DNA from: an uncultured Eubacteriales bacterium
GTDB lineage: Bacteria; Bacillota; Clostridia; Oscillospirales; Oscillospiraceae
Length of the DNA stretch: 24,424 nt
Assembly: GCA_900549885.1 (NCBI GenBank)
Contig: URQA01000025.1
Location: forward strand, 1-24,424
Reading direction: 5' to 3'
A program made the translations under genes and the position numbers. The notes under the pieces were generated by a model that was not told the DNA's origin, made no database searches, and saw only the letters and a list, made by a program, of their open reading frames with translations. The stretch's first letter is position 1; every line of letters begins with the position of its first letter. This document shows, piece after piece, positions 14,884 through 22,269 of this stretch.

Positions 14884-17286
14884 ATGCAATGGAAACGACT
14901 GCTGGCCGCCCTGCTGGCCTGTGCCAGCCTGGCGGTCCTGGCACTGCCGGCCAGTGCCGGCTATTTCCCCGATGTCACCGACCCCGAGATGGCCCGCGCG
15001 GCGGACACCCTGTATGCCCTGGGAGTAGTAGACGGCGGGGACAAGGGCCTGTTTCAGCCCATGGACAACCTCACACGGGTGCAGTTCTGCAAAATGGCCA
15101 TTGAGATCATGGGCCGGGGCGAGGAGGCCAAGGCCCAGATGAACCGTACCATCTTCACCGACGTGGCCAGCACCCACTGGGGCCGGGGTTATGTAAATCT
15201 CGCCGCCACCATGGTCATTGACGAGGAAAACAAGACCCGCCTCATGTTGGGCACCGGCAATGGAAAGTTTGAGCCTGACCGGGCCATCTCCTATCAGGAG
15301 GCGGTCACCCTGATGCTGCGCATTCTGGGCTACTCCGCCGAGGCTAACGCCTCCTGGCCCACCGGCGCCATCCGTACCGCCACTGAACTGGGGCTGGACA
15401 GGGGGCTGAACATCGCCGTTCCCTCCGCTGCTGTCACCCGGGGCCAGGCGGCCGTCCTGTTCAGCCGGATGTTGGCCATCACCCCCAAAGGCGGAGAGAA
15501 ACCCTACGCCCAGGCCTTGGGTACTTTGGTGGAGGACGTCATCATCCTGTCCACCAATGCCACCATCAACGGCCAGTCCGGCTGGGTTACCACTACCCAA
15601 GGCGGGCCATACCGCCCCGTGGGCACGGTGGATAGCAGCCTCCAGGGCCAGCGGGGCGACATATTGCTGGATAAAAACGGCCAGTTTATCACCCTGCTCA
15701 CCAATAACACCGACAGCGTCACCACCACCATCACCCGGGTCCAGGGCAACTATCTGCACACCGCCAACGGCAGCCGGTACACCTTTGCTGACGATACCCC
15801 GGTGTATACTGGTACCAACGGCCAGGTGAGCACCTATAAGGAGATGCTGCCCAGCCTGTTGCCCGGTCAAGCGGTGACCATCTACCTAGATGACGGTCAG
15901 GTGGTGGGTATGTTCTGTGCCCGTACCGCCACCGACAGCGGCTTTGTGGTGGTGGAGGGCCGTGCCAGTGCCGCCACCTTCTTCTCCATCACTGGCGGGG
16001 AGACCGGCTACACCATCCGCAAAAACGGCGCCGCCATTTCCCTTGGGGACATACAGCCCTACGACGTGGCCACCTACGACCCCATTTCCAAGGTGCTGAA
16101 CATCTGCGACACCCGCCTGACCTGCGTGTATGAAAACGCTTCTCCCTCCCCTCTGGCCCCCTCCCTCATCACTGCCGCGGGCGGCAATACCTTCCCGGTG
16201 ATGGCCGGGGCCATGGATAGCCTGGCTCAATTCTCCCTTGGCCAGACGGTGATCCTGCTGTTCACTTCTGATGGCCAGGTGGCCGGGGCGGTCCAGCGGG
16301 GCGTTGCGGGCAATGCCATGGGCGTGGTCAGCGGCGACAGCCTCAAGCTTATCGGCACCAATGTCACCTTGAAGGTGGGCGCCTCCGCTGCCGGCATGGA
16401 CGGCCAGCTGGTGTCTGTATCCGGCGGCTGGGGCGACCTGTCCCTGCGGCCTGTGTCCCTGTCCCACGGCTCGGGTGACTTTGACACCGTACGCATGACC
16501 TTGGGCCGACTCCCGGTCAGCTATGGCGTCATGATCTACGAGCAGGGAGCCAATGGTCTGGCCTCCGTATCCCTCTCCTCCCTGCCCTCCAGCGTTCCCT
16601 CTTCCCGGATCAGCGGCTACCACACCGACAGCGCGGGCTATGTGGACCTCATCCTCCTCCGGGATTACACTGGGGACACCTATACTTACGGCCGCATCGA
16701 ACCCGCCAGCAAAACGGTGGAAGTGCCCGTCAAAGGCAAGGAGCCCTTTACCACCAACGAGGAGACCGGAGAGATCCGGGATGCCGAGGGCTTCCTGGTG
16801 AACGCTGAAGGCAACCGGCTTGACACAGAGGGCAATGTCCTCACCGAAAAGAAGGAAATCCCTCAGCTGAGATTCGTAGTCCCGGGCAAGAGCACGGTAT
16901 ACGACCTGCCGGACGGCATGTACGCTCCCACCGGCTTCGGTACAATCCGCGTCTTTACCGACCCAAATACGGGCACGGAGTACGCCACTGTCAACTCTTT
17001 GCTCACTGCCGTGCCCAACGCCCGCTCCGCCGACTTCTATATCGTGGACGGCGTGACCTATGTCCAGGTGGGCAGCCGGACCTACGAGGTGGCGGACGAT
17101 GTGCTGTGCTATAACGCTGCAGCCTCCCACGGCTGGTGGTATTGGGACCCCGAGCTGGGCGACTACGCCTACGCAGTGGAGAACCAGTGGTTCGAGACCC
17201 TGCTGGAAGCCCGTACCTTCTCCCCCACCCTGACTCTGTATGTAGATTCCACCGGAGGTAAGGTCCGGGTGGTCAGCGCCCAATAA
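14884..17286 (+). CDS. Secreted S-layer homology (SLH) domain protein
   Basis: This 800-residue protein has a signal peptide (MQWKRLLAALLACASLAVLA, then LPASAG with cleavage near residue 23). Three SLH repeats follow at about 26-72 (YFPDVTDPEMARAADTLYAL), 88-148 (FTDVASTHWGRGYVNLAA) and 150-200 (TRGQAAVLFSRML end). SLH triplets bind secondary cell wall polymer, so the protein should sit on the wall. Residues ~200-800 are beta-rich, Ser/Thr/Gly-rich and match no family I recognise. A short repetitive acidic patch (AEG/EGN) occurs near 635-660. It lies 27 bp behind the permease with its own AGGAG and ends at a strong terminator, so it belongs to the exporter operon. Confidence 0.88.
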   Translation: MQWKRLLAALLACASLAVLALPASAGYFPDVTDPEMARAADTLYALGVVDGGDKGLFQPMDNLTRVQFCKMAIEIMGRGEEAKAQMNRTIFTDVASTHWGRGYVNLAATMVIDEENKTRLMLGTGNGKFEPDRAISYQEAVTLMLRILGYSAEANASWPTGAIRTATELGLDRGLNIAVPSAAVTRGQAAVLFSRMLAITPKGGEKPYAQALGTLVEDVIILSTNATINGQSGWVTTTQGGPYRPVGTVDSSLQGQRGDILLDKNGQFITLLTNNTDSVTTTITRVQGNYLHTANGSRYTFADDTPVYTGTNGQVSTYKEMLPSLLPGQAVTIYLDDGQVVGMFCARTATDSGFVVVEGRASAATFFSITGGETGYTIRKNGAAISLGDIQPYDVATYDPISKVLNICDTRLTCVYENASPSPLAPSLITAAGGNTFPVMAGAMDSLAQFSLGQTVILLFTSDGQVAGAVQRGVAGNAMGVVSGDSLKLIGTNVTLKVGASAAGMDGQLVSVSGGWGDLSLRPVSLSHGSGDFDTVRMTLGRLPVSYGVMIYEQGANGLASVSLSSLPSSVPSSRISGYHTDSAGYVDLILLRDYTGDTYTYGRIEPASKTVEVPVKGKEPFTTNEETGEIRDAEGFLVNAEGNRLDTEGNVLTEKKEIPQLRFVVPGKSTVYDLPDGMYAPTGFGTIRVFTDPNTGTEYATVNSLLTAVPNARSADFYIVDGVTYVQVGSRTYEVADDVLCYNAAASHGWWYWDPELGDYAYAVENQWFETLLEARTFSPTLTLYVDSTGGKVRVVSAQ

Positions 17287-17304
17287 GAATCATCTCTGTA
17301 TGGG

Positions 17305-17343
17305 AAAGGCCCTTGTGACCGCACTGGCCACAAGGGCCTTTTT
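17305..17343 (+). terminator. Intrinsic terminator of the exporter-SLH operon
   Basis: A perfect 13-bp stem (17305-17317 with 17329-17341) and a T5 tract lie 18 bp past the SLH gene stop codon. Confidence 0.93.
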
Positions 17344-17404
17344 CTCCTCAAGCACCTGCCACCTCCGCTCCTGCTTCACCCTTAGGGGGGAATTTCTTTC
17401 CTCC

Positions 17405-17433
17405 TTGACGGATGGACCGGGAACATATATGAT
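17405..17433 (+). promoter_or_regulatory. Sigma-A promoter of the ECF S-component gene
   Basis: TTGACG (17405-17410), a 17-bp spacer and TATGAT (17428-17433) make a near-consensus promoter. It lies about 180 bp upstream of the start codon, implying a long 5' leader. Confidence 0.85.
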
Positions 17434-17439
17434 AAATTT

Positions 17440-17617
17440 GTCGGGCGTTCCGCCCGTCCGCCGTCCGAGATTCTCCCCGCAGCCCCCGCACGGGCGGGTA
17501 TCTCCTGGCCTGAAGGCCGGCGTTCTGGCGTTTTTTAAACTCCGCAAAAAGAGCCAGGAAGGCTCTGCAGTACCAGAAGGTAGCGCAGATAACACTTTTT
17601 GAAAAGGAGTTTTCCCC
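17440..17617 (+). promoter_or_regulatory. Structured 5' leader of the ECF S-component gene, possible riboswitch
   Basis: Inverted repeats can fold in series. They are CGGGCG-TTC-CGCCCG (17442-17456); a long imperfect helix with outer arms GAGAT/ATCTC (17467-17504) and inner CCCGC/GCGGG; CTGGCC-TGAA-GGCCGG (17505-17520), followed 10 nt later by T6; AGAGCC-AGGAA-GGCTCT (17550-17566); and CTGC..TACC-AGAA-GGTA..GCAG (17565-17588). The Shine-Dalgarno AAAAGGAG follows at 17602. Many S components are under riboswitches, but I could not match this to the TPP, FMN, THF, cobalamin, preQ1 or T-box consensus. Confidence 0.45.
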
Positions 17618-18205
17618 ATGAAGCAAAACAGCACATCCCTGACTCGCAAGCGGCCTGTCTACAACCTGGTCCTGGCCGCCATGTTTCTGGCCTTGGGTAT
17701 CATCCTGCCCTTCTTCACCGGACAGATTCCCCAGATCGGCAACATGCTGCTGCCCATGCACCTGCCGGTTTTTCTCTGCGGCCTGATCTGCGGCTGGCCC
17801 TACGGGCTGGCGGTGGGCTTGGTCTTGCCGCTGCTGCGGCATCTTCTGTTCGCTATGCCGCCCCTGATCTCTGCTGTTCCCATGGCCTTTGAGCTGGCGG
17901 CCTATGGCGGTATCGTCGGATTCCTATATGGCCGTTCTCGCTGGCAATGTGTCATAGCGCTGTACCGTTCTTTGCTCGTCGCCATGGTAGTTGGACGCGT
18001 GGTATGGGCCGCAGTCCGCATGGTCATGATCGGCGTGGTTCAGGTGCCCTTCAGTCTGGAAATTTTCCTGGCCGAGGGATTTGTCCAAGCCATCCCCGGT
18101 ATCATCCTCCAGTTGGTGGTCATTCCCGTGGTAATGGTAGCATTAGATCGCACTGGTATGGTTCGCTTCCATAGACATGCACCTGAACTTGCAGACGATG
18201 TGTAA
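17618..18205 (+). CDS. ECF transporter S component (vitamin-type substrate-binding membrane protein)
   Basis: At 195 residues with about six hydrophobic segments it matches the ECF S-component family. A short basic N-terminus (TRKRPVYNLVLAAMFLALG) is followed by the loop PQIGNMLLPMHLPVFLCGLI and a second glycine-rich loop around LPLLRHLLFAMPP. S components bind a vitamin or cofactor precursor and dock on a shared EcfAAT energising module, which is not encoded here, so this is a group II (solitary) type. The family pattern alone does not give the ligand. The start has AAAAGGAG 8 nt upstream. The long leader suggests control by RNA structure. Confidence 0.85.
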   Translation: MKQNSTSLTRKRPVYNLVLAAMFLALGIILPFFTGQIPQIGNMLLPMHLPVFLCGLICGWPYGLAVGLVLPLLRHLLFAMPPLISAVPMAFELAAYGGIVGFLYGRSRWQCVIALYRSLLVAMVVGRVVWAAVRMVMIGVVQVPFSLEIFLAEGFVQAIPGIILQLVVIPVVMVALDRTGMVRFHRHAPELADDV

Positions 18206-18301
18206 CCGGAGTCCATCGCATCAATTTATCTCCGCCGGGGGCTTGGACAGAAGTCAGGTCTCCGGCATTTTCCCCTTTTCGCCCCTGTCTAACCAGGGAC
18301 A

Positions 18302-18336
18302 AACAGACAGCGCCGCCCTAGGCGGCGCTGTCTGTT
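18302..18336. terminator. Perfect 16-bp hairpin between converging ECF and GNAT genes
   Basis: Arms 18302-18317 and 18321-18336 pair perfectly around CTA. The minus-strand transcript, coming from the GNAT gene whose stop codon ends 1 bp away, is followed by TTTGT. The plus side has only ATTACG after it. It probably ends the GNAT message and blocks read-through from the ECF gene. Confidence 0.8.
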
Positions 18337-18337
18337 A

Positions 18338-19936
18338 TTACGTCACGCTCATAATGAAAATCTGGCACGGGTTCCACGCATCCCACACAGTAGGCAGACA
18401 CTCCAGCTCAGTGAAGCCCAGGGCGCGGTAAAAGGCGCAGGTCCGGTCATACTCCGGGTAGTGTCCCTCCTGGACCGTCTTGACCTGCAAAAAGGCATAG
18501 CCTCGCTTCCTGGCGTACTGATACGCCGCCTCAAAGAGCTTCCGGCCCAGCCCCAGGTGATGGTAGGCCGGGCGCACTCCCATCACGTAGAGTTCCGCCG
18601 CCCTCGGCCCCGTCTGTTTCAGGGCCAGAAAGCCTAGGTTCTCCCCACCCTGGCGGGCAGCCCAGAAGGGCAAGTCCCGGCTGTCCTTCACATACTCCGC
18701 CGTGCTGTCCGGCAGACCAAACCAGTCCGGCAGATCGGCCAGGATGTCGGCGGCGATGGCCGCGCGCTGATCGGGCTCGTCCACAGGGAGGATTTGATAC
18801 CGCCGGGCCAGATACTCCTCCCGGGTCAGCTCCAAGATGGAGACCTCAACTTCCCGGCCAAATCGCCGGCTCCGCTCGGTTCCCACCTGCCGGAAGCCCG
18901 CGGCCAGATGGATGGCCATAGCCGCCTCCCGGCCCTCCTCGAAACTGTTTTGCAGCTTTGGCACCTTGTCTGTGACAAAGGCCCGCTCCAGCAACAGCTC
19001 CAGGGCCTTGCGGCCGTATCCCTTTCCCCGGTGGGGGGCGTACAACAGTACCCCCATGCTCCAGACGTCCGGCCCAGCGGGCTGGAAGTTGACCTCTCCC
19101 ACAAAGGCCCCGTCCATCCCTCGCTGGAGATAGCCGTAGAACTGCTCTGGCTCATGGCCCACCAGGCGGTCGTGCTCAGCCTGCCAGCCCTCCGGCGGCA
19201 GGTCGATGCAGCCGGTATCCGGGTGGTAACCGGAGAAATTGACCTCCCAGCCCGCATTGTAGGCCATGGTGTCTGGGTCGGCCTCCATGGCCTGACGGAA
19301 CCAGAAGTCCTCCGCTTTGGGCAGATAGACCGACAGCCGCTCCCATCGCTCCACGTCCAGGCGGAAGGTCAGCCCGTCATAGGTGCCGCCTCGGACCTGG
19401 CGGATGCCGGGCTTGCGCAGATATTCCACAAAGCCAAGCTTGTTGGCCAGACCGATCATGCGGGTATTGCCCGACCAGGTCTGCGTATACAGCTCCCGGC
19501 AGCCCCGGTCCAGCCAGTAGCGGACCCAGGCGGTGAGGGCCTTGGTCCCCCAGCCGCTGGACCAGTAAGTACTGTCGCAGACGGCCAGCCCCAAGGCCAC
19601 CGGCGTGTCCGGCCCCGGCACCTCGTCCGGCCCGTGTTCCCGCCACTGGAAGTCCTCCGTCATTAGATAGGCGCTCACGGTGCCGATGTGCACCCCCTGG
19701 GCGGTGTCGATCTCCAAAAACCAGCGCAGTTCCTCCCCCTTGGGGGCCTTGGTTCGCAGCCAATCCAGCCGCCGCTGGCGGTATGCCTCCGGATCAAAGG
19801 TACGAAAATAGTCCTCCTTCTCCCAAGGGGCGTCCCAGAGGCCCCATTGGGTGTCCACCGTGTTCCAGCGCACCTCATCGTCGATATCGCTCTCCCGGTA
19901 GTCCCGGAGGAGCACGTCTTTGTATTTCATCTGCAT
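18338..19936 (-). CDS. Triple-domain GNAT acetyltransferase
   Basis: The 532-residue protein holds three GNAT domains in a row. Domain 1 (~1-200) has the motif A segment YWSSGWGTKAL (125-132 region) and NKLGFVEY. Domain 2 (~201-378) has the canonical acetyl-CoA loop RGKGYGRKALELLLERAF (303-320) and AAGFRQVG. Domain 3 (~379-532) has HHLGLGRKLFEAAYQYA (459-475) and CAFYRALGFTE. Domain 1 resembles RimJ/L-type acetyltransferases; domain 2 resembles the same group; domain 3 resembles small-molecule GNATs. Domain 1 lacks the usual basic residue at the start of the pyrophosphate loop. Substrates unknown. The ATG at 19936 is favoured over 19930 because GGAGG lies 10 nt upstream. That site is buried in a hairpin behind a small leader ORF. 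Confidence 0.88.
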   Translation of the reverse strand: MQMKYKDVLLRDYRESDIDDEVRWNTVDTQWGLWDAPWEKEDYFRTFDPEAYRQRRLDWLRTKAPKGEELRWFLEIDTAQGVHIGTVSAYLMTEDFQWREHGPDEVPGPDTPVALGLAVCDSTYWSSGWGTKALTAWVRYWLDRGCRELYTQTWSGNTRMIGLANKLGFVEYLRKPGIRQVRGGTYDGLTFRLDVERWERLSVYLPKAEDFWFRQAMEADPDTMAYNAGWEVNFSGYHPDTGCIDLPPEGWQAEHDRLVGHEPEQFYGYLQRGMDGAFVGEVNFQPAGPDVWSMGVLLYAPHRGKGYGRKALELLLERAFVTDKVPKLQNSFEEGREAAMAIHLAAGFRQVGTERSRRFGREVEVSILELTREEYLARRYQILPVDEPDQRAAIAADILADLPDWFGLPDSTAEYVKDSRDLPFWAARQGGENLGFLALKQTGPRAAELYVMGVRPAYHHLGLGRKLFEAAYQYARKRGYAFLQVKTVQEGHYPEYDRTCAFYRALGFTELECLPTVWDAWNPCQIFIMSVT

Positions 19937-19946
19937 AAAATAGTTT

Positions 19947-19967
19947 CCTCCAAATTTGGTTTGGAGG
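19947..19967 (-). promoter_or_regulatory. Hairpin sequestering the GNAT Shine-Dalgarno
   Basis: In minus-strand RNA CCUCCAAA (19960-19967) pairs perfectly with UUUGGAGG (19947-19954) across a 5-nt loop. The 3' arm contains the GGAGG that serves the GNAT gene. The 5' arm region (19963-19969, ACCCUCC) can instead pair with GGAGGGU (19986-19992) inside the small leader ORF, giving two exclusive structures. Confidence 0.7.
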
Positions 19968-19975
19968 GTTTGGGT

Positions 19976-20017
19976 TCAGGCGCACACCCTCCCGGCGCGC
20001 TCCATCTTCTTCCTCAT
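19976..20017 (-). CDS. Leader peptide ORF (13 residues) of the GNAT transcript
   Basis: ATG at 20015-20017 opens a frame coding MRKKMERAGRVCA and ending in TGA at 19976-19978. AAAGGA lies 9 nt upstream, a fair ribosome site. The ORF lies inside the predicted 5' leader, after the promoter at 20067-20095 and before the hairpin over the GNAT ribosome site. The size, basic N-terminus and position match leader peptides of translational attenuators. It is shorter than most annotation cutoffs. Confidence 0.55.
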   Translation of the reverse strand: MRKKMERAGRVCA

Positions 20018-20066
20018 GTATATCCGTCCTTTCTGTCATTTCTATACGGCCTGAGCCGCTGGCAAT

Positions 20067-20095
20067 ATTATACCGCCGATGTTCTCCAGTGTAAA
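20067..20095 (-). promoter_or_regulatory. Sigma-A promoter of the GNAT gene
   Basis: Minus-strand TTTACA (20090-20095), a 17-bp spacer and perfect TATAAT (20067-20072). Transcription would start near 20060 and give a leader of about 124 nt. It begins about 10 bp past the fructose bisphosphatase terminator hairpin. Confidence 0.88.
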
Positions 20096-20105
20096 GAAAC
20101 AAATC

Positions 20106-20132
20106 GGCCGGATCCCCATTGGGGGTCCGGCC
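20106..20132 (-). terminator. Likely terminator of the fructose-1,6-bisphosphatase gene
   Basis: Arms 20106-20117 and 20121-20132 form a 12-bp GC-rich stem with one irregular pair, 57 bp past the stop codon. The minus transcript continues with GATTTGTTTCTTT, an interrupted U-tract. The wobble pair suits the plus strand better, but no plus-strand gene ends here. Confidence 0.7.
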
Positions 20133-20189
20133 TCAGTTCTCTAAAAAGCCTGTATCATTTGCGGCACACACACCGCGCCTTTTCCCAGG

Positions 20190-22181
20190 CTATGCCTTGT
20201 GGTCTTCCACGATGGCGCCGCTGCGGAAGGCGGCCACCAGGGACATCAGATCGTCGATCTGCTCCTGGAGCTGGCGGCCCACGTCGGTCTCCGCGATCTT
20301 CATGCGGTGCTCCATGCGCTCGAAGATCACCGAGGTGGAGGCAATGTCCCGGTTGCCCCGGATGGCGTCCGCCCGTCCGGCAAAAGGCTCGTGAGACACC
20401 AGGCGCAGGCAGTTGGAGTTGTAGATCAAAGTATAGCCCGCGATGCCCGTGGTCTTTTGGTATGCCTTGCAGAAGCCGCCGTCGATGACCAGCAGCTTGC
20501 CGCCCCCCTTGATGGGGCTCTCCCCCTTCTTGGACTTGACGGGGATGTGGCCGTTGATGATGTGGCAATGCTCCCCCTCCAATCCGAATTCGTTTAGGAT
20601 GCGGTCACACACCTGGGGGTCGTTGTACAGGCGGTAATAGGCGTTCTTGGGCTCGGTCCAGGTGTCCTCGTCCTTGATGAAGCGCCGCTCGAAGGTGGTC
20701 ATCCGGTCCCGGCCGAAGATGGGGCTGTTCCGCCCGGCCCACAGCCACCACAAAAAGTCCATGCCAAACTGCCGCTCGTCAGAGCCGGGCTTGCTGTAAT
20801 AGGCCCGGCGGGCGGTGAGGTCGGCGTAGTCCAAAAACGCCTTGCCGGACAGCTCCTTGCAGCCGATGGACAGCTTCAAAAATTCCCCGTCCTCCGTCAT
20901 GGGGATGCAGCCGTGGAAGAGCACGTTGCCGTTGAACACCTTGTACAGGCTGCCCTTGGAGTACAAAAAGCGCACATGCCGCTGGAGCTTCTGGCTGTAC
21001 AGGAAGGAGCGGGTGAGCTGGCTGATGAGCTTGTCCTCCTCCGGGGTGAGGGCGTAGGGGTCCTTGGAGTCCACGGTGGGGAAGTCCAGGTCTTCCATGG
21101 GGTAGTCGGCCTCCCCGATGCGCACGGTGCCCTTCTCATAGTCGATCTTGTCCAGCAGCAGCCGGTCGTCCATGCCGAAGCTGGGGTTGCGGAGGATCTT
21201 CTGCCCCTCCAGCTTGAACAGGATGATGGTGATGGCCTTGTGCATCCGGGCGGCGAGCAGTTTGTCCTTCTCGCTGTACCGGGCCTCGTCGCCGTTGGAG
21301 AGCTTGACGGCGAACTGCTTGACGTCGCAGTCCTTATAGACCTCGTTGGCAAACACCGACAGGGGCCGCAGGGAGATGCCGTAGCCCATCTCGATGACCT
21401 CCAGGTTGTTGTACCGCAGGGAGTTGGCCAGCACTGTGGCTACCAGCGTCCGGGAGCCGGAGGCCGCCCCCATCCAAAGAATATCGTGGTTGCCCCACTG
21501 GATGTCCACGCTGTGGTAGTCCATCAGGGAATCCAAGATGATGTCCGCCCCAGGCCCCCGGTCGAAGATGTCCCCCACCAGGTGGAGGTGATCCACCGCC
21601 AGGCGCTTGATGAGCTCGCACAGCTGCACCAGGAAATTGGGCGCCCGGTCCAGGTCGATGATGGTGTTGATGATGTTCTCGTAGTAGTCCCGCTTGTCGT
21701 TGTCCTCGTAGTGGGTGTGGAGCATCTCGTCGATGATGTAGGCGTACTCCGGCGGCATGGCCTTGCGCACCTTGGAGCGGGTATACTTGGAGCTGACCAG
21801 CCGGCACACCTCGATGAGTCGGTGGAAGGTAATGCGGTACCACTCCCGCAGGTCGTCCACCGTCTGGCTGATCTCCTCCAGCTTCTCCTTTGGGTAGTAG
21901 ATGAGGGTGGCCAGGGTGTCCCGCTCGGCCCGGGACAGGCTGGTGCCGAACAGGTCGTCCAGCTTTTCCCGCACCACGCCGGAGGCGGAGTTGAGGATAT
22001 GTAAAAACGCCTCGTACTCCCCGTGGACGTCGGAGATGAAGTGCTCCGTGCCCTTGGGCAGGTTCAAAATAGCCTGCAGGTTGATGATCTCCGTGCTGGC
22101 GGCCTGGACGTTTGGGTACTGCCGGGCCAGCATTTTCAGGTAGTGAAGGTTTTCCGGACGGTACGCCTTGCTCTGCTTCAT
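20190..22181 (-). CDS. fbp: Fructose-1,6-bisphosphatase, class III
   Basis: The 663-residue protein has the length and sequence of Firmicutes class III FBPase, a calcineurin-type metallophosphoesterase unrelated to classes I and II. Metal and phosphate motifs are SDVHGEYEAF (residues 50-59), VGDIFDRGP (202-210), WGNHDILWMGAA (229-240) and, near the C-terminus, INGHIPVKSKKGESPIKGGG. It dephosphorylates fructose-1,6-bisphosphate in gluconeogenesis. The start at 22181 (MKQSKAYRPENLHYL) has AAGGAGG 8 nt upstream; the frame remains open 50 codons further without a ribosome site. It has its own promoter and terminator and is not functionally tied to its neighbours. Confidence 0.96.
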   Translation of the reverse strand: MKQSKAYRPENLHYLKMLARQYPNVQAASTEIINLQAILNLPKGTEHFISDVHGEYEAFLHILNSASGVVREKLDDLFGTSLSRAERDTLATLIYYPKEKLEEISQTVDDLREWYRITFHRLIEVCRLVSSKYTRSKVRKAMPPEYAYIIDEMLHTHYEDNDKRDYYENIINTIIDLDRAPNFLVQLCELIKRLAVDHLHLVGDIFDRGPGADIILDSLMDYHSVDIQWGNHDILWMGAASGSRTLVATVLANSLRYNNLEVIEMGYGISLRPLSVFANEVYKDCDVKQFAVKLSNGDEARYSEKDKLLAARMHKAITIILFKLEGQKILRNPSFGMDDRLLLDKIDYEKGTVRIGEADYPMEDLDFPTVDSKDPYALTPEEDKLISQLTRSFLYSQKLQRHVRFLYSKGSLYKVFNGNVLFHGCIPMTEDGEFLKLSIGCKELSGKAFLDYADLTARRAYYSKPGSDERQFGMDFLWWLWAGRNSPIFGRDRMTTFERRFIKDEDTWTEPKNAYYRLYNDPQVCDRILNEFGLEGEHCHIINGHIPVKSKKGESPIKGGGKLLVIDGGFCKAYQKTTGIAGYTLIYNSNCLRLVSHEPFAGRADAIRGNRDIASTSVIFERMEHRMKIAETDVGRQLQEQIDDLMSLVAAFRSGAIVEDHKA

Positions 22182-22215
22182 GGCGGGAGCCTCCTTATGG
22201 GATCTTGATGGCTCT

Positions 22216-22244
22216 ATTATCGCACAGCAGAGGAAAAAATGGAA
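22216..22244 (-). promoter_or_regulatory. Candidate promoter of fbp
   Basis: Minus-strand GATAAT (22216-22221) with TG one base upstream forms an extended -10. TTCCAT (22239-22244), 17 bp upstream, is a weak -35. It is about 35 bp from the start codon. Confidence 0.5.
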
Positions 22245-22269
22245 GAGGGATCTATCAGATCTCCCCAGG

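Noticed and set aside
14245..15870. A 541-codon minus-strand frame across the permease and SLH genes
   Set aside because: It spans two real genes antisense and has the typical composition of a reversed GC-rich coding frame.
17290..17649. A 119-codon minus-strand frame in the region between the SLH and ECF genes
   Set aside because: It overlaps a terminator, a consensus promoter and the start of the ECF gene, and its protein matches nothing I recognise.
19875..20102. A 75-codon minus-strand frame through the GNAT leader and start region
   Set aside because: It has no ribosome site, runs out of frame into the GNAT gene and ends inside it; the 13-codon ORF in another frame has a better site.
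22233..22265. Weak hairpin and T6 downstream of the PadR operon
   Set aside because: The stem is about 8 bp with a bulge and the T-run is several bases away; not strong enough to list as a terminator.
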